From contig JAUNBC010000005.1 in the NCBI GenBank assembly GCA_030527285.1, positions 1 to 64,000 on the forward strand: 64,000 nucleotides of DNA, given 5' to 3'. The translations under genes and the position numbers were made by a program. The notes under the pieces are model-generated. The model was not told where the DNA came from and did no database searches. It saw only the letters and a program-made list of their open reading frames with translations. Below are positions 8,134 to 18,102 of this stretch, one piece after another (position 1 is the first letter of the stretch; each line of letters begins with the position of its first letter). The DNA comes from Bacillota bacterium (GTDB taxonomy: Bacteria; Bacillota; Dehalobacteriia; UBA4068).

Positions 8134-8215
8134 GGCCTTTCCCTGGCGGGAAAGTCTCAGCTATAAAATAGGCGCTCAGGCTGCGAAATCAAAGATTTCG
8201 GCCTGTGCGCTAATT
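8134..8215. repeat. Diverged repeat, copy 2, with two stem-loops
   Basis: It contains a perfect CTTTCCC/GGGAAAG stem with a 4-nt loop, then a longer imperfect stem in which GCGCTCAGGC...CGAAATC pairs with GATTTCGGCCTGTGCGC. It is the better-folded partner of copy 1. Apart from these repeats I see nothing coding between 7969 and 8270. Confidence 0.6.
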
Positions 8216-8275
8216 ATACCATTATATTTGCGCCGCGCCAACACTTTTACGCTTCGTGCCGTCGATAAACCGCGG

Positions 8276-8309
8276 TATAAAAAGGAGCTGTCCGCAAGGA
8301 CAGCTCCTT
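8276..8309 (-). terminator. Intrinsic terminator of the PrsA-like gene
   Basis: A perfect 12-bp stem (AAGGAGCTGTCC and complement) closes on a GCAA tetraloop at 8294-8297. On the minus strand a short T-run follows, ending the leftward transcript from the foldase gene. Confidence 0.8.
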
Positions 8310-8324
8310 AACTATGCACAACGC

Positions 8325-9392
8325 TTATTCTGCGGCTTCTTCAGAGCCTTCTTCGGCGGCGGCGTCGTCCGTACCTTCGGCGCTTTCTTCCGGCACGACT
8401 TCTTCCTCTACCGGCTCAACATAGTATTTATACTCGACGTTGCGAACGATCTCGGAGGCTTCCTTTTTGGCGGCTATCTTTTCGGTGATAGCGGCGGAAA
8501 GGTCTTCATCAGATACGACCTGCAAAGAAGCGGCGATAGTATCCTTGGAAGCGTCAAAGCCGATCCGCTTATCACGCAGCAGGATGATATGATAACCGGC
8601 GGACGATTCTACCGGCTCCTGCGAATAATCGCCGATCTCCTGCAAATTCCAGGCCGCGGTGGTGTATTCCGTGAAATAAGAGGACTCCGTGGAACCCACT
8701 TCATAACCCAAGGCGTTGATATAGGCGGAGATCTCGCCGCCGCTGGCCGCGGAACCGTCATCGGAATACTCGATCGCGGTCTCAGCAAAATCGGCGCCGC
8801 CGTTCAACAGCTCGATCACTTCCAAGGCGCGCTGATAAGCTTCGGCCTTGGCCTCCTCGTCGCTAACATCGCAAGCGATCAGAATATGCGAGGTCAAAAC
8901 CCCGTCCCAGCTGGTGGGATCGGCGTCATAGGCGGCTTGTATATCGGCGTCCTCAACGACCAAGGCCGCCTGCAATTCTTCGCGTATTTTCTCGACCAGC
9001 TGCGCATACATGGTATTTATCTGCATCGTCTTATAGGAAACATCGCTGATGAAGTCCTTGAGGAAGGTGTCCTCGACGGTGATGCCGTAATCATCGGCAG
9101 CTATCTGACGCAGCAACTCGGCCTCCACCACCACGTCCCAGGCGTAGGTCTCGAGATCGCCGAGCGTAGAACTGGCGCTTTCCTCATCCAGCAGGTCGAC
9201 GCCCATATAGGTCTGGAAATAGGCATAGTAGTTTTCATAATAATAATTATAATAGTCGGTCAAATAGTATTCATACTCCGCCATCGAAATATCGACGCCG
9301 TTGACCGAACCGGCCGATTCTCCCTGCTCAGAAGCGCATCCGGCAAAGGCCAACATCATCACTACCAGCAACAGGCACATTAACTTTTTCAA
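8325..9392 (-). CDS. prsA: Foldase lipoprotein, parvulin-type peptidyl-prolyl isomerase (PrsA/SurA-like)
   Basis: A secreted lipoprotein of 355 residues. With the TTG start at 9392, placed 8 nt after AAAGGA, it begins MKKLMCLLL and has a lipobox LAFAGC with C19. The upstream in-frame ATG codons give an unlikely signal sequence. A SurA-like N-terminal helical domain is followed by a parvulin domain (SHILIACD, FAETAIEYSDDGSAASGGEI, and GYHIILLRDKR). It should help fold exported proteins at the outer face of the membrane. The tail after the catalytic domain is extremely rich in Glu and Ala. It lies downstream of mfd, a common arrangement, but has its own -10 box. Confidence 0.9.
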   Translation of the reverse strand: MKKLMCLLLVVMMLAFAGCASEQGESAGSVNGVDISMAEYEYYLTDYYNYYYENYYAYFQTYMGVDLLDEESASSTLGDLETYAWDVVVEAELLRQIAADDYGITVEDTFLKDFISDVSYKTMQINTMYAQLVEKIREELQAALVVEDADIQAAYDADPTSWDGVLTSHILIACDVSDEEAKAEAYQRALEVIELLNGGADFAETAIEYSDDGSAASGGEISAYINALGYEVGSTESSYFTEYTTAAWNLQEIGDYSQEPVESSAGYHIILLRDKRIGFDASKDTIAASLQVVSDEDLSAAITEKIAAKKEASEIVRNVEYKYYVEPVEEEVVPEESAEGTDDAAAEEGSEEAAE

Positions 9393-9457
9393 AATAATCA
9401 TCCTTTCGTTAACAGGAATATCAATCCTCATCAGAGGTCGAATTCAAAACGGTTTTC

Positions 9458-9463
9458 ATTATA
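9458..9463 (-). promoter_or_regulatory. -10 box of the PrsA-like gene
   Basis: On the minus strand this is a perfect TATAAT, about 65 nt before the chosen start. No strong -35 is visible (TTTCTT at 17-bp spacing). Confidence 0.45.
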
Positions 9464-9535
9464 ACATAATTTGTCCGGCAAAGAAAGACAAATTTATGAT
9501 TATTTTATGAATAAATGGTGAAGCTGCGGCGGCGG

Positions 9536-12500
9536 TCATTCGTTTGAACCGCTTTTGGCGGCAGGCGCGGCGGCAGAATCAACCTTTTCGCCAAGCTCCG
9601 CCAGCAGACACAGCAAGAAATCGATACGCCCGCGCGCGTCCGGCATATCGGCGCTGTTGACCGTGATCATAAAGCCTTTTTTGTCCGAGAACTTGAGCCG
9701 CTTGGGATGATCGTTGAGCAATAGCAGCAGCGCCTCGCCGCTGACCGGATGCCCGTCGGCGAAGCTGATCTCGATAAAGCCGGTCTTTTGCAGCACCGCG
9801 CTGATACGCAGCCTTTTGGCCAACACCTTGACCTTGCCCAACAGCAGCAGATTGTCCAGCGGCAGCGGCAGCGCGCCATAGCGGTCGCGCAATTCCGCCG
9901 CCAGCCCGTCCAGCTCCTCCGCGCTTTCGGCAGCGGCTATGCGCTTATAGATCTCGACCTTGAGCGCCGACGATTCGACAAAGCTATCCGGTATATAGGC
10001 GTCCACCTGCAATTCCAGCAGCGTCGCCAGCGGCTGCTCGGGCGGCGGCGCGCCGCCGGCGCTCGCCATCTCCTCAGCCAACAGCCGGCAATAGAGGTCG
10101 AAGCCGACGGCCACGATATGCCCATGCTGCTCCGGGCCGAGTATATTGCCCGCTCCGCGCAGCTCCAGATCGCGCATAGCGATCTTGAAGCCCGCGCCCA
10201 GCTCGGTGAAATCACGGATCGCGATCAGCCGTTTTTTGGCGATATCGCTGATCTCGCGGTCACGCCGGTAGGTGAAATAGGCGAAGCCCTGCCGCTCCGA
10301 ACGCCCGACGCGCCCGCGCAGCTGATAGAGCTGGGAGAGGCCGAAATTATCCGCCTCGTCAACGATCAGCGTATTGGCGTTGGCTATATCAAGGCCGTTC
10401 TCGATGATCGTGGTGCAGACCAACACGTCGGCCTGATGATCGACGAAATCGACCATCACCTGCTCCAACTGCTTCTCCTTCATTTGCCCATGCGCCACGC
10501 AAACTCGCGCCTGCGGCAGTATTTCCTGCAACTCCGCCGCCACGTCGTAAATATCGTCGATGCGGTTATGCACGAAGAAAACCTGCCCGCCGCGCCCCAG
10601 CTCGCGGGCGATAGCGTCACGGATCAGCCGCTGATGATACTCCACCACATAAGTCTGCACCGGCCGCCTGTCCTCGGGCGGCGTGGAGATGACGCTCATA
10701 TCGCGCATGCCCACTAAAGCCATATGCAGCGTGCGTGGTATCGGCGTGGCCGACAGCGTCAGCACGTCCACGCGTTGACGCAGCGCCTTGATCTTCTCCT
10801 TATGCGCTACGCCGAAGCGCTGCTCCTCGTCAACGATCAGCAGCCCCAGATCGTGGAACCGCACGTCGTCCGACAGCAGCCGATGCGTACCCACCACTAC
10901 GTCGACGCGGCCGGCGGCGATATCTGCCAGCGTTTTTTTGATCTGCGCGGGCGTGAAAAAGCGCGACAGGCAGGCGCAGCTGACCGGATAACCGCGGAAA
11001 CGCTCGCACAGCGTATGGTAATGCTGCTGCGCCAGTACCGTGGTCGGGACCAGTATCGCCGCCTGTTTGCCGCTCATCACCGCCTTGAAAGCGGCGCGCA
11101 GCGCGATCTCGGTCTTACCGAAGCCGACGTCGCCGCACAGCAGGCGATCCATCACCTTATCGCTTTCCATATCGCGCTTGATTTCCTCGAGCGAGGCTAA
11201 TTGATCGGCGGTCTCCTCATAGGGGAATGAATCTTCGAATTCGCTTTGCCAAACGCTGTCCGCGCCAAAGGCGAAGCCTTTTACCTGCTCGCGCATGGCG
11301 TATAGCTGCAACAATTCCTCCGCCATATCGCGAACCGAGGCGCGCGCTTTGGCCTTGGCGCGGTTCCATTCGCCGCCGCCCAGCTTATTCAGCTTGGGCG
11401 CGCCGCCCTCAGAGCCGACGTATTTTTGTATCAAATCGAGCTGGTCTACCGGCAGATACAGCCGGTCCTCGCCCGCGTACTGTATCAGCAGATAATCGCG
11501 CGATATCTCGTCTACGGTCAGCCGCTCCACGCCCAGATAACGGCCGATGCCCTGCGTGATATGCACGACAAAGTCGCCGGCTTGCAGGTCGAGGAAATGG
11601 GCGATCTTCTCCCCGCCGCGATGCAGACGGCGCGGGCGGCGTTTGCGCTCCTTATGGAAGATCTCATGCTCGGTGATCAGCGCCGTTTTTATCATCGGCG
11701 CAACGAAGCCGCGATTGAATTCGCCGCGGACTATATTCACCGCCGGCAGCTCCATTTCGCGGATAATCTCGCGCACCCGCTCCAGGCGCGTATCGGAACT
11801 GGCGGAGATCAGGGTCATATAGCCCGACGCGGCAAAGCTTTTGATATCCTCGGCAAAGCTCTTGGGGTCGTGCGCATATACCGGCAGCTCGCGCGCATCC
11901 ATGATCCGCTGCATATCGACCTTAAGCTCGCCGGTCTTGACCGTTATCTGATTGAACAGCAGCAGCCGATGCCGCTTGTAGGCGGCCAGTATCTGCTCAT
12001 AATCAAGGAAATTGCTGAAAAAGGATGGCAGCAGGCGGCCGTTTTCCAGCAGATCGTAATAGCGGCTCTCGCGCTCCAAATGCCATTCGCGCGACATATC
12101 CATCAGCTGCTGCGGCTCGGATACCGCCACCACCGCCTCGGGGAAATAGTCGAACAGGCTGGCGCTTTGCGGGTAAAAGTAGCAGCCGAGCGCGTCCATA
12201 TTATTATCCCACACCCCCTGGCGCAGGAATTCGGCCAATGGCGCAAAGCTGTCCTGCAGCTGTTTTTTCGGCGCGCCGTGTAATTGCGCCGCCTGCCGCT
12301 CCAGCTCCCGCTCCAACGCCTCCGCCGCGCGTAGCCGCGCCGCCTGATCGAGCGGCGTCTCATGCGCCGGCGGCAGCAGCGGCTCGCCGGCGTCGTCGCC
12401 CGATAATTGCGTCGCCGGGTCAAACAGGCGCAGCGATTCGATCTCGTCGTCAAAAAATTCGATGCGCAGCGGCTGCGCGGCATTGATCGGATATACGTCG

Positions 12501-13036
12501 ATCAAGCTGCCACGCAGGGAATAGCTGCCCGGCAGCTCCGTCAGCGCCACCCGCTCATAGCCGTGATCGCTGAGCTTGGCGCCAAGCAGCTCGGGTGCGA
12601 TCACCTCGCCCGCCTTGAGGCGAAGATGCGCGGCGGCGAATACCTGCGGCGGCGCCAGACGGCGGCTGACGGCATTGAGGCAGCTGATGACCAGAGGCTT
12701 CTCGCCGCGGCATAAGCGCGACAGCACCTCGATACGCGCGGATATCAGCTCGATATTATGCGCATATACCTCGAAAGGCAGCAGCTCCAGCACCGGAAAC
12801 ATACATACCCGTTCGCCGAGCAGCGGACGCATATTCTCATATAAGTCCACCGCCTCATCCTCATGGGCGGTCAAAGCCAGCAGCGGACGCGGCTGCTCGC
12901 CGTACAACGCCGCCAAAAAGGTGGCGCGCGCCGCAAGAGGCAGGCCAAAGGCTTGCGCCGTCTGCCCCTGCTGCAGCGCCGCACAGATATCGAAATATTC
13001 TTGATTGTTCCGCCAGGCCTCGATCAATCTCTGCAT
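9536..13036 (-). CDS. mfd: Transcription-repair coupling factor
   Basis: A full-length Mfd of 1166 residues. It removes RNA polymerase stalled at DNA lesions and recruits UvrA. The N-terminal third is the UvrB-like module, followed by the RNA polymerase-interacting domain ([16 protein letters not shown]). The helicase/translocase has Walker [10 protein letters not shown] at about 633-642 and the DEEQRFG box at about 735-741, then the TRCF C-terminal domain. An AGGAGCGGGAT site precedes the ATG. It lies 105 bp downstream of pth on the same strand, as in Bacillus. Confidence 0.97.
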   Translation of the reverse strand: MQRLIEAWRNNQEYFDICAALQQGQTAQAFGLPLAARATFLAALYGEQPRPLLALTAHEDEAVDLYENMRPLLGERVCMFPVLELLPFEVYAHNIELISARIEVLSRLCRGEKPLVISCLNAVSRRLAPPQVFAAAHLRLKAGEVIAPELLGAKLSDHGYERVALTELPGSYSLRGSLIDVYPINAAQPLRIEFFDDEIESLRLFDPATQLSGDDAGEPLLPPAHETPLDQAARLRAAEALERELERQAAQLHGAPKKQLQDSFAPLAEFLRQGVWDNNMDALGCYFYPQSASLFDYFPEAVVAVSEPQQLMDMSREWHLERESRYYDLLENGRLLPSFFSNFLDYEQILAAYKRHRLLLFNQITVKTGELKVDMQRIMDARELPVYAHDPKSFAEDIKSFAASGYMTLISASSDTRLERVREIIREMELPAVNIVRGEFNRGFVAPMIKTALITEHEIFHKERKRRPRRLHRGGEKIAHFLDLQAGDFVVHITQGIGRYLGVERLTVDEISRDYLLIQYAGEDRLYLPVDQLDLIQKYVGSEGGAPKLNKLGGGEWNRAKAKARASVRDMAEELLQLYAMREQVKGFAFGADSVWQSEFEDSFPYEETADQLASLEEIKRDMESDKVMDRLLCGDVGFGKTEIALRAAFKAVMSGKQAAILVPTTVLAQQHYHTLCERFRGYPVSCACLSRFFTPAQIKKTLADIAAGRVDVVVGTHRLLSDDVRFHDLGLLIVDEEQRFGVAHKEKIKALRQRVDVLTLSATPIPRTLHMALVGMRDMSVISTPPEDRRPVQTYVVEYHQRLIRDAIARELGRGGQVFFVHNRIDDIYDVAAELQEILPQARVCVAHGQMKEKQLEQVMVDFVDHQADVLVCTTIIENGLDIANANTLIVDEADNFGLSQLYQLRGRVGRSERQGFAYFTYRRDREISDIAKKRLIAIRDFTELGAGFKIAMRDLELRGAGNILGPEQHGHIVAVGFDLYCRLLAEEMASAGGAPPPEQPLATLLELQVDAYIPDSFVESSALKVEIYKRIAAAESAEELDGLAAELRDRYGALPLPLDNLLLLGKVKVLAKRLRISAVLQKTGFIEISFADGHPVSGEALLLLLNDHPKRLKFSDKKGFMITVNSADMPDARGRIDFLLCLLAELGEKVDSAAAPAAKSGSNE

Positions 13037-13141
13037 ATCCCGCTCCTTTTGTCAAGGACAAAACTGTCGCGTCCTTCCGCGTCAAAGAGGCACGATCCGC
13101 GACCGCACCCCCCTGTTGCTATGCTGTTTTTAATTGCCCGC

Positions 13142-13729
13142 TTATTCCTCGCTTGCCCCCGATTGCTTATCATTGGCATTATACTCATTCATCGCCGCAG
13201 CTATACCCTGCTCCGACCATAATATCGCCGCCTGCGCCGCCAGAGCGAAGCTGCGTCTGAACAGCTCGATATCCTCGTCGGGAAAGCGCGACAGCACATA
13301 GTCGGCGGTATCGAACAGCGCCGCGCCGATGCCGATCTTCAGGCGGTTGATGGCGGTGGTGCCGGTCTGCTCGATGATCGACTTGACGCCGTTATGCCCG
13401 CCGTCCGAGCCGCCGCGCCGCAAACGCAGCATACCCGGCGGCAGCGATAGGTCGTCGTGAATGATCAGCACGTCGCTGTATTCGACCTTGTAAAAGGCGC
13501 ACAGGCGGCTGACCGGCCCGCCTGAGAGGTTCATGAACGATTGCGGCTTGGCAAGGAGCAGTTTCTGCCCTTTATACGTACCGAATGCAATCAGATTATC
13601 CTGCGTCTTTTTCTCGATCGCGCCGAAACCCAGCTCCGACGCAATACGGTCGCAGGTCAAAAAGCCGCAATTATGACGGGTCGCCGCATAGCGCAGCCCC
13701 GGATTGCCCAAGCCGAAAATGATCTTCAT
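13142..13729 (-). CDS. pth: Peptidyl-tRNA hydrolase
   Basis: Releases tRNA from prematurely dropped peptidyl-tRNA. The 195-residue product starts MKIIFGLGNPG, the family N-terminus; the ATG is 6 nt after GGAGG, whereas the in-frame GTG two codons earlier overlaps the SD and is less likely. The catalytic histidine is in the TRHNCGF segment, with the conserved HDDLSLPPG and GGSDGGHNG blocks downstream. It precedes mfd in the conserved glmU-prs-pth-mfd neighbourhood. Confidence 0.96.
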   Translation of the reverse strand: MKIIFGLGNPGLRYAATRHNCGFLTCDRIASELGFGAIEKKTQDNLIAFGTYKGQKLLLAKPQSFMNLSGGPVSRLCAFYKVEYSDVLIIHDDLSLPPGMLRLRRGGSDGGHNGVKSIIEQTGTTAINRLKIGIGAALFDTADYVLSRFPDEDIELFRRSFALAAQAAILWSEQGIAAAMNEYNANDKQSGASEE

Positions 13730-13809
13730 CGCCACCCTCCCTGCCGTATATCATAGCATATTTTACGCCGCGGATAAATATATTTGTTAAAAACATTATG
13801 GGGTGTCCT

Positions 13810-14667
13810 ATGAACGAACAACAACTGAACGGCACAGACGATAAAGCCGCTGCCCGTGATGAAAAAGCCAGCCGCAAGATCATTGCCATGCCGCTGTATT
13901 CGGTAAAAGAAGGCCTCCCGCTCGGTCAGGTAAAATCGCTGCTGCTCGATCCCAAGCAAAAGCGCGTGCTCGGCTTTCTCGTGGAGAAACGCCGCTTCTC
14001 CAAGGATGAACGCATACTGCCCTTTAGCGCGGTCAACAGCTTCGGCGAGGATATGATCAGCGTCGAGCGCGCGGGGGCGCTGGAGCGGCGCGGCGCATCG
14101 CCGCAGTATATACGCGCCTGCCGCAATCCGGTCAACCTGATCGGCGCGCGCGTCTTTACCGCCGGCGGCAAAACGCTGGGGCGGGTCGAGGAATACCGCT
14201 TCGATACCGCAAGCGGCGCGATATCGGCGCTGGAGATCGCCGCAGACGGCCTGTTCGCCGACAAATTGCTGGCGCGCGCCTGTCATATCATCGCCATCGC
14301 CCCGCATACGGTGATGCTGGACGACGCGGTAGAGAGCGACGCTGAGCGCGCCGACAAGCCGCTGCAAAACGCCGCCGATAATATGCAGGCGGCCGCCGAT
14401 AAGCTCAAAAGCAGCGCCGCCGACATCGGCAAAAAGCTCTCGGAGAGCATCAGCGGCACGGTGAGCAAGCTGAAAAAGGACGACGCATCCGCGCTCGCGG
14501 CAAACGAGCAAGCGGACGAGGCAGCGGCGGAAACGCCAAACGAGGCAGCAGCAGCGGCAGCGAAAGCGGCGGAAACGCCGGACGAGGCTGACGGCGGCGG
14601 AGAGACGCTCGCGGCGAATGAAGACGAGAATGAGCCGGAGGCACGGCATCCGTATTACGGCGCATGA
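13810..14667 (+). CDS. PRC-barrel domain protein
   Basis: About 285 residues. Two PRC-barrel-like units are visible (GLPLGQVKSLLLDPKQKRVLGFLVE near the N-terminus and LIGARVFTAGGKTLGRVEEYRFD near the middle), a fold also found in RimM and photosynthetic reaction centres. The last third is a low-complexity Ala/Glu/Asp-rich segment with an amphipathic stretch, probably disordered or coiled. There is no signal peptide or membrane helix. GGGGTG precedes the ATG at 13810; the ATG at 13798 overlaps that SD. It is transcribed rightward between two leftward core genes and ends at a bidirectional terminator. The function is unknown; related proteins bind RNA or membrane complexes. Confidence 0.8.
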   Translation: MNEQQLNGTDDKAAARDEKASRKIIAMPLYSVKEGLPLGQVKSLLLDPKQKRVLGFLVEKRRFSKDERILPFSAVNSFGEDMISVERAGALERRGASPQYIRACRNPVNLIGARVFTAGGKTLGRVEEYRFDTASGAISALEIAADGLFADKLLARACHIIAIAPHTVMLDDAVESDAERADKPLQNAADNMQAAADKLKSSAADIGKKLSESISGTVSKLKKDDASALAANEQADEAAAETPNEAAAAAAKAAETPDEADGGGETLAANEDENEPEARHPYYGA

Positions 14668-14728
14668 CCGCCGCGCCCGCCGGCGTTTGACAGCGCGACA
14701 GCGGCGGCGGCAAACACCGTCCGGCACA

Positions 14729-14772
14729 AAAACGCCATGTTCCTGGGCGCATCGCCCTGGACATGGCGTTTT
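14729..14772. terminator. Bidirectional terminator between the PRC-barrel gene and prs
   Basis: AAAACGCCATGT at 14729-14740 pairs exactly with 14761-14772 and encloses a second GGGCG/CGCCC stem. The A- and T-runs at the two ends serve both converging genes. Confidence 0.8.
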
Positions 14773-14806
14773 GCTTTATATCATGCTGCTATCGTTGACG
14801 CAACTG

Positions 14807-15760
14807 CTAACTCTCGTCGAACAGGCGGCTGACCGAGAGATTCTCATGGATGCGGATGATCGCCTCGCCCAGCAGCGCCGCCACCGACAACACCTTGATC
14901 TTGGAGCAATAGCCCTGACGGGTATAGTCGATGGGTATGGTATTGGTGGTCAGTACCTCGGAGATCACCGATTGCTCCAGCCGCTCCATGGCGGGCGGCG
15001 AGAACACCGAATGCGTGCAGCAGGCGTATATCTCCTTAGCGCCCATATCGCGCAGCACCTTGGCGCCCTTGGTGATAGTGCCGGCGGTGTCGATCATATC
15101 ATCGACGATGATCACGTTCTTGTCCTCGATATTACCGATAACGTGCATGATCTCGGCTTGATTGGCCTCCAGCCGGCGCTTATCTATGATCGCCAGCTCC
15201 ACGCCCAGACGGTTGGCCAGATTGCGCGCCCGCGCTACGCCGCCGACGTCCGGCGATACCACCACCAGATCCTTGTTGTCAAGATTGCGGTAATACTCGG
15301 CCAGCAGCGGCACGCCGGGCAAATGGTCGAGCGGTATATCGAAGAAGCCCTGTATGGCGCTGGCATGCAAGTCCATGGCCACGATGCGGTCGGCGCCGGC
15401 GGCGGTCAGCAGATTGGCCACCAGCTTGGCGGAGATGGGATCGCGCGCTTTGGTCTTGCGCTCCTGCCGCGCATAGCCGTAATAGGGGATGACAGCGGTG
15501 ATGCGATAAGCGGAGGCGCGGCGCATCGCGTCGATCATGATCAGCAGCTCCATCAGATTATCATTGACCGGCGCGCAGGTCGGCTGTACGATGAATACGT
15601 CGCAGCCGCGCACGCTCTCGCCGATCTCGATCGCGATCTCGCCATCGGCAAAGGTCTTGACCTTGGCCATACCTACCGAGATGCCAAGGTATTCGCCGAT
15701 CTCCTCCGCTAAATGGTAATTGGCATTGGCGGCAAAGAGCTTCAGTTTGCTGTTAGTCAT
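14807..15760 (-). CDS. prs: Ribose-phosphate pyrophosphokinase
   Basis: Makes PRPP from ribose 5-phosphate and ATP for nucleotide, histidine and NAD synthesis. The 317-residue product starts MTNSKLKLF behind AGGAGG; the frame is open far upstream, but that part is arginine-rich and has no ribosome-binding site. Visible motifs are [12 protein letters not shown], the [10 protein letters not shown] loop, and the PRPP-binding [13 protein letters not shown]. It follows glmU in the same direction with a 112-bp gap that includes a short GTATACC/GGTATGC palindrome just before the SD. Confidence 0.96.
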   Translation of the reverse strand: MTNSKLKLFAANANYHLAEEIGEYLGISVGMAKVKTFADGEIAIEIGESVRGCDVFIVQPTCAPVNDNLMELLIMIDAMRRASAYRITAVIPYYGYARQERKTKARDPISAKLVANLLTAAGADRIVAMDLHASAIQGFFDIPLDHLPGVPLLAEYYRNLDNKDLVVVSPDVGGVARARNLANRLGVELAIIDKRRLEANQAEIMHVIGNIEDKNVIIVDDMIDTAGTITKGAKVLRDMGAKEIYACCTHSVFSPPAMERLEQSVISEVLTTNTIPIDYTRQGYCSKIKVLSVAALLGEAIIRIHENLSVSRLFDES

Positions 15761-15872
15761 AGTTCCTCCTCGCATACCTTGGTATACGCTAATATCCACT
15801 ATTTTTCTATTCAGCGCCAGCATGCTTAATCCTGCCGCTTTGACAGAGATTTTTACGCCCGTCCGGCGGCGG

Positions 15873-17207
15873 CTATTTATCTTTATTGTAGCGCGGGTCC
15901 TTGCGCCTGGCCCAGTCCTTGCTGTTATACTGCCGCCCGCGCGCCACCGCCAAAGCGCCCGCCGGCACGTCCTCGGTAACGGTGCTGCCGGCGGCGATGC
16001 TGGCGCGGTCGCCGACTGTGACCGGCGCAATAAAATTGCTGTTGGAGCCGACGAACACCTCGTCGCCAATGGTCGTAGTGTGCTTGTGCACGCCGTCGTA
16101 ATTGCAGGTGATAGTGCCGCAGCCGATATTGCTGCGCTCGCCGATCACCGCGTCGCCGATATAACTGAGATGCGGCACCTTGCTGCCATTGCCGATCTGC
16201 GCGTTCTTCATCTCCACAAAATGTCCGGCCTTGACCTTATCGCCCAGCCGCGTGCCGGGGCGCAAATAGGCGAACGGGCCGATATCGCAGCCGTCGCCGA
16301 TCACGCTGTCGATGATCTTCACCGCCGGCCCGATATGACAGCCGCTGCCGATCACCGTATCGCCGTAAATATAGGCTTGCGGCTCGATCAGCGTATCCGC
16401 GCCGATACTCACCCCAGCGTCGATATAGACGCTGTCCGGGTCGAGTATGCTCACTCCATCGGCCATCAGCTGCCGCGCCTTGCGCCGCCACAGCGCCTTG
16501 CCCGCCTCGGCCAGCTGGACGCGGTCGTTAACGCCGGCAATCTGCTCGGCGTCGGCGCAAACGCAGGCGCTGACCCGGCCGCCGCGCGCCTTGATCGCCG
16601 CCACCGCGTCGGTAAGATATAATTCGCCTTGCGCATTATCGGCTTTGAGCTCGTCGATCACCGCCGTCAAGGCCGCGTATCTGAAGCAATACACGCCGCT
16701 GTTGACCTCGCCGATGGCGCGCAGGCTATCGTCCGCGTCACGATACTCGACGATAGCCGCGATATCGCCGTCCGCGCCGCGCACGATGCGCCCGTAGGCA
16801 GCCGCGTCGGCGGGGCGCGCCGTCAGCACCGTACAATCAGCGCCGGCGGCGGCAAACTGCGCGCGCAAAGCGCCGAGCGTAGCCGCGTCGAGCAGCGGCG
16901 TATCGCCGCACAGCACCAGCACGTCGCGCCCGGGCGTCAGATATGGCAGCGCCTGCTGCACGGCATGACCGGTACCGAGCTGCGGCTGCTGCACGGCATA
17001 GGCGTAGCGCTCGCCGCAGCAAGCCTTTACCTGCTCTGCGCCATGGCCGACCACCATGCAGATATCGTCGATACCGGCAGCCTCCACCGCCGCCAGCACA
17101 TGTTTTATCAAAGGCATACCCGCGGCGTTATGCAGTACCTTCGGTATATCGCTTTTCATCCGCGTGCCGCGTCCGGCCGCCAGTATCACAGCAGTCATAG
17201 AATTCAT
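15873..17207 (-). CDS. glmU: Bifunctional GlmU: GlcN-1-P acetyltransferase / GlcNAc-1-P uridylyltransferase
   Basis: A 444-residue enzyme making UDP-GlcNAc for peptidoglycan and other envelope polymers. The N-terminal nucleotidyltransferase carries [18 protein letters not shown]. The C-terminal left-handed beta-helix has hexapeptide repeats with [22 protein letters not shown] and the acetyl-CoA region [11 protein letters not shown]. The chosen ATG gives [12 protein letters not shown] with GGAGG 7 nt upstream. It lies between spoVG and prs, the Bacillus order. Confidence 0.97.
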   Translation of the reverse strand: MNSMTAVILAAGRGTRMKSDIPKVLHNAAGMPLIKHVLAAVEAAGIDDICMVVGHGAEQVKACCGERYAYAVQQPQLGTGHAVQQALPYLTPGRDVLVLCGDTPLLDAATLGALRAQFAAAGADCTVLTARPADAAAYGRIVRGADGDIAAIVEYRDADDSLRAIGEVNSGVYCFRYAALTAVIDELKADNAQGELYLTDAVAAIKARGGRVSACVCADAEQIAGVNDRVQLAEAGKALWRRKARQLMADGVSILDPDSVYIDAGVSIGADTLIEPQAYIYGDTVIGSGCHIGPAVKIIDSVIGDGCDIGPFAYLRPGTRLGDKVKAGHFVEMKNAQIGNGSKVPHLSYIGDAVIGERSNIGCGTITCNYDGVHKHTTTIGDEVFVGSNSNFIAPVTVGDRASIAAGSTVTEDVPAGALAVARGRQYNSKDWARRKDPRYNKDK

Positions 17208-17279
17208 ATCCCGCCTCCTGCAAGCTGTTTTCCTGATTATACTACAAAAAAGAATGAGGAGCAAACGCTCCTCATCCGC

Positions 17280-17615
17280 TTACCATGAAAACTGATTATT
17301 CGCTGGCGCAGGCTGTTGTTCTATCGTTTCTCCCTCGACCTGGATTAATTGTTCGGCCTCGGCTAAAGCCTGCTGATAAACCTCTAATACCCGGCTTTGA
17401 ATAATATCCCGCGCCTGCTGTGTGATCGGGTGAGCGATATCGCGAAACTCACCGGATACGACCTTGCGGCTGGGCATAGCCACAAACAAACCGCTTTGCC
17501 CGTCGACCACCTTGACGTCATGCACAACGAATGCATCATCAAGCGTGATCGAGACTATCGCTTTCATCTTTCCTTCCGGCAATAGCTTCCTTACCCTTAC
17601 GTCGGTCACTTCCAT
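17280..17615 (-). CDS. spoVG: SpoVG regulatory protein
   Basis: About 111 residues. The N-terminus [19 protein letters not shown] and the block [10 protein letters not shown] are diagnostic of SpoVG, a small nucleic-acid-binding regulator in sporulating and non-sporulating Firmicutes. The start is placed at the second ATG because the first overlaps the GGGGAGG SD. Its presence does not prove sporulation. The acidic, glutamine-rich tail after about residue 85 varies in the family. It heads the leftward spoVG-glmU-prs run. Confidence 0.95.
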   Translation of the reverse strand: MEVTDVRVRKLLPEGKMKAIVSITLDDAFVVHDVKVVDGQSGLFVAMPSRKVVSGEFRDIAHPITQQARDIIQSRVLEVYQQALAEAEQLIQVEGETIEQQPAPANNQFSW

Positions 17616-17671
17616 ATACATCCTCCCCTAAGATGTTATGACATACTACCATAGTAAAGACAATATTAATA

Positions 17672-17696
17672 ATACGCTAAATAAATGGAAATTCCT
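17672..17696 (-). promoter_or_regulatory. Candidate sigmaH-type promoter of spoVG
   Basis: On the minus strand AGGAATT (17690-17696) matches the sigmaH -35 pattern. CGTAT (17672-17676) lies 13 nt downstream and matches the -10 HGAAT at four of five positions. spoVG is the classic sigmaH gene in Bacillus. A sigmaA promoter nearer the gene cannot be excluded. Confidence 0.35.
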
Positions 17697-17855
17697 GCCA
17701 TTTTTTGTTTAATTATTAAACTGCAATAAAATCAACGCAAAGATAAAACACCGTTTGGGGAACTCTATCCCATTATTTTAAGCATTCTGTCTGCTCTGCC
17801 CAAGGTGTATCGTACCCCTAAATAACTAACGGCAATTATTCTTAATTAATATAAC

Positions 17856-17884
17856 TTGACTTGTATGATTATTTTTGTTAGACT
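17856..17884 (+). promoter_or_regulatory. Promoter of the tungstate transport operon leader
   Basis: TTGACT, a 17-bp spacer and TAGACT. Transcription would begin near 17891, leaving a leader of about 210 nt before the binding-protein gene. Between 17700 and 17855 I see only AT-rich sequence. Confidence 0.6.
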
Positions 17885-17890
17885 GTTGAA

Positions 17891-18057
17891 GGTTTTAAAA
17901 GCCCAAGCCGCCAACTGAATAATTGACCGCAAAAATGTCTTATCAGCTTTGAGTCTGCATATCTAAGGCGTCGCGCTATGATTTCAGACCGATGGGTCAT
18001 CGGGGAAACCTGATGATCTCCCGTATTTGGAAAAGAGATACTGGGGCATTTTTTTGT
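17891..18057 (+). promoter_or_regulatory. Structured leader resembling a Moco/Tuco riboswitch, with terminator
   Basis: A hairpin closed by a GAAA tetraloop (stem 17997-18004 with 18009-18016) occurs together with a CUAAG...UAUG element (17963-17967 and 17977-17980), the 11-nt GAAA tetraloop-receptor pattern. Immediately downstream a stem at about 18018-18046 runs into seven T residues, an intrinsic terminator. Moco RNAs, found ahead of molybdate/tungstate genes, are known to have such a tetraloop-receptor contact. The downstream genes import tungstate. A ligand-controlled terminator is inferred; I could not check the full consensus. Confidence 0.55.
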
Positions 18058-18102
18058 GCGCAATTTTCACCGGCATATTAAGAATCGAAAGGGGTAAGAA
18101 CA

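Noticed and set aside
8256-9383. A 375-codon rightward open frame opposite the foldase gene
   Set aside because: It is the antisense of a clear lipoprotein with signal peptide and parvulin motifs; the frame is open only because of GC-rich codon bias, and it lacks an SD.
9749-12283. Several long rightward frames across mfd
   Set aside because: They are antisense shadows rich in Arg, Gln and His, with no SD, and mfd is unambiguous on the other strand.
13726-14727. A 333-codon leftward frame opposite the PRC-barrel gene
   Set aside because: The rightward frame has PRC-barrel motifs and a fitting start; the leftward frame is Arg/Cys-rich and overlaps pth.
15720-17288. Rightward frames of 300 and 219 codons across glmU
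   Set aside because: glmU is complete on the opposite strand with hexapeptide repeats; these are shadows.
17891-18057. Fluoride riboswitch
   Set aside because: TGATGATCTCCC resembles part of that motif, but the pairing makes a GAAA-capped stem and the genes are for tungstate.
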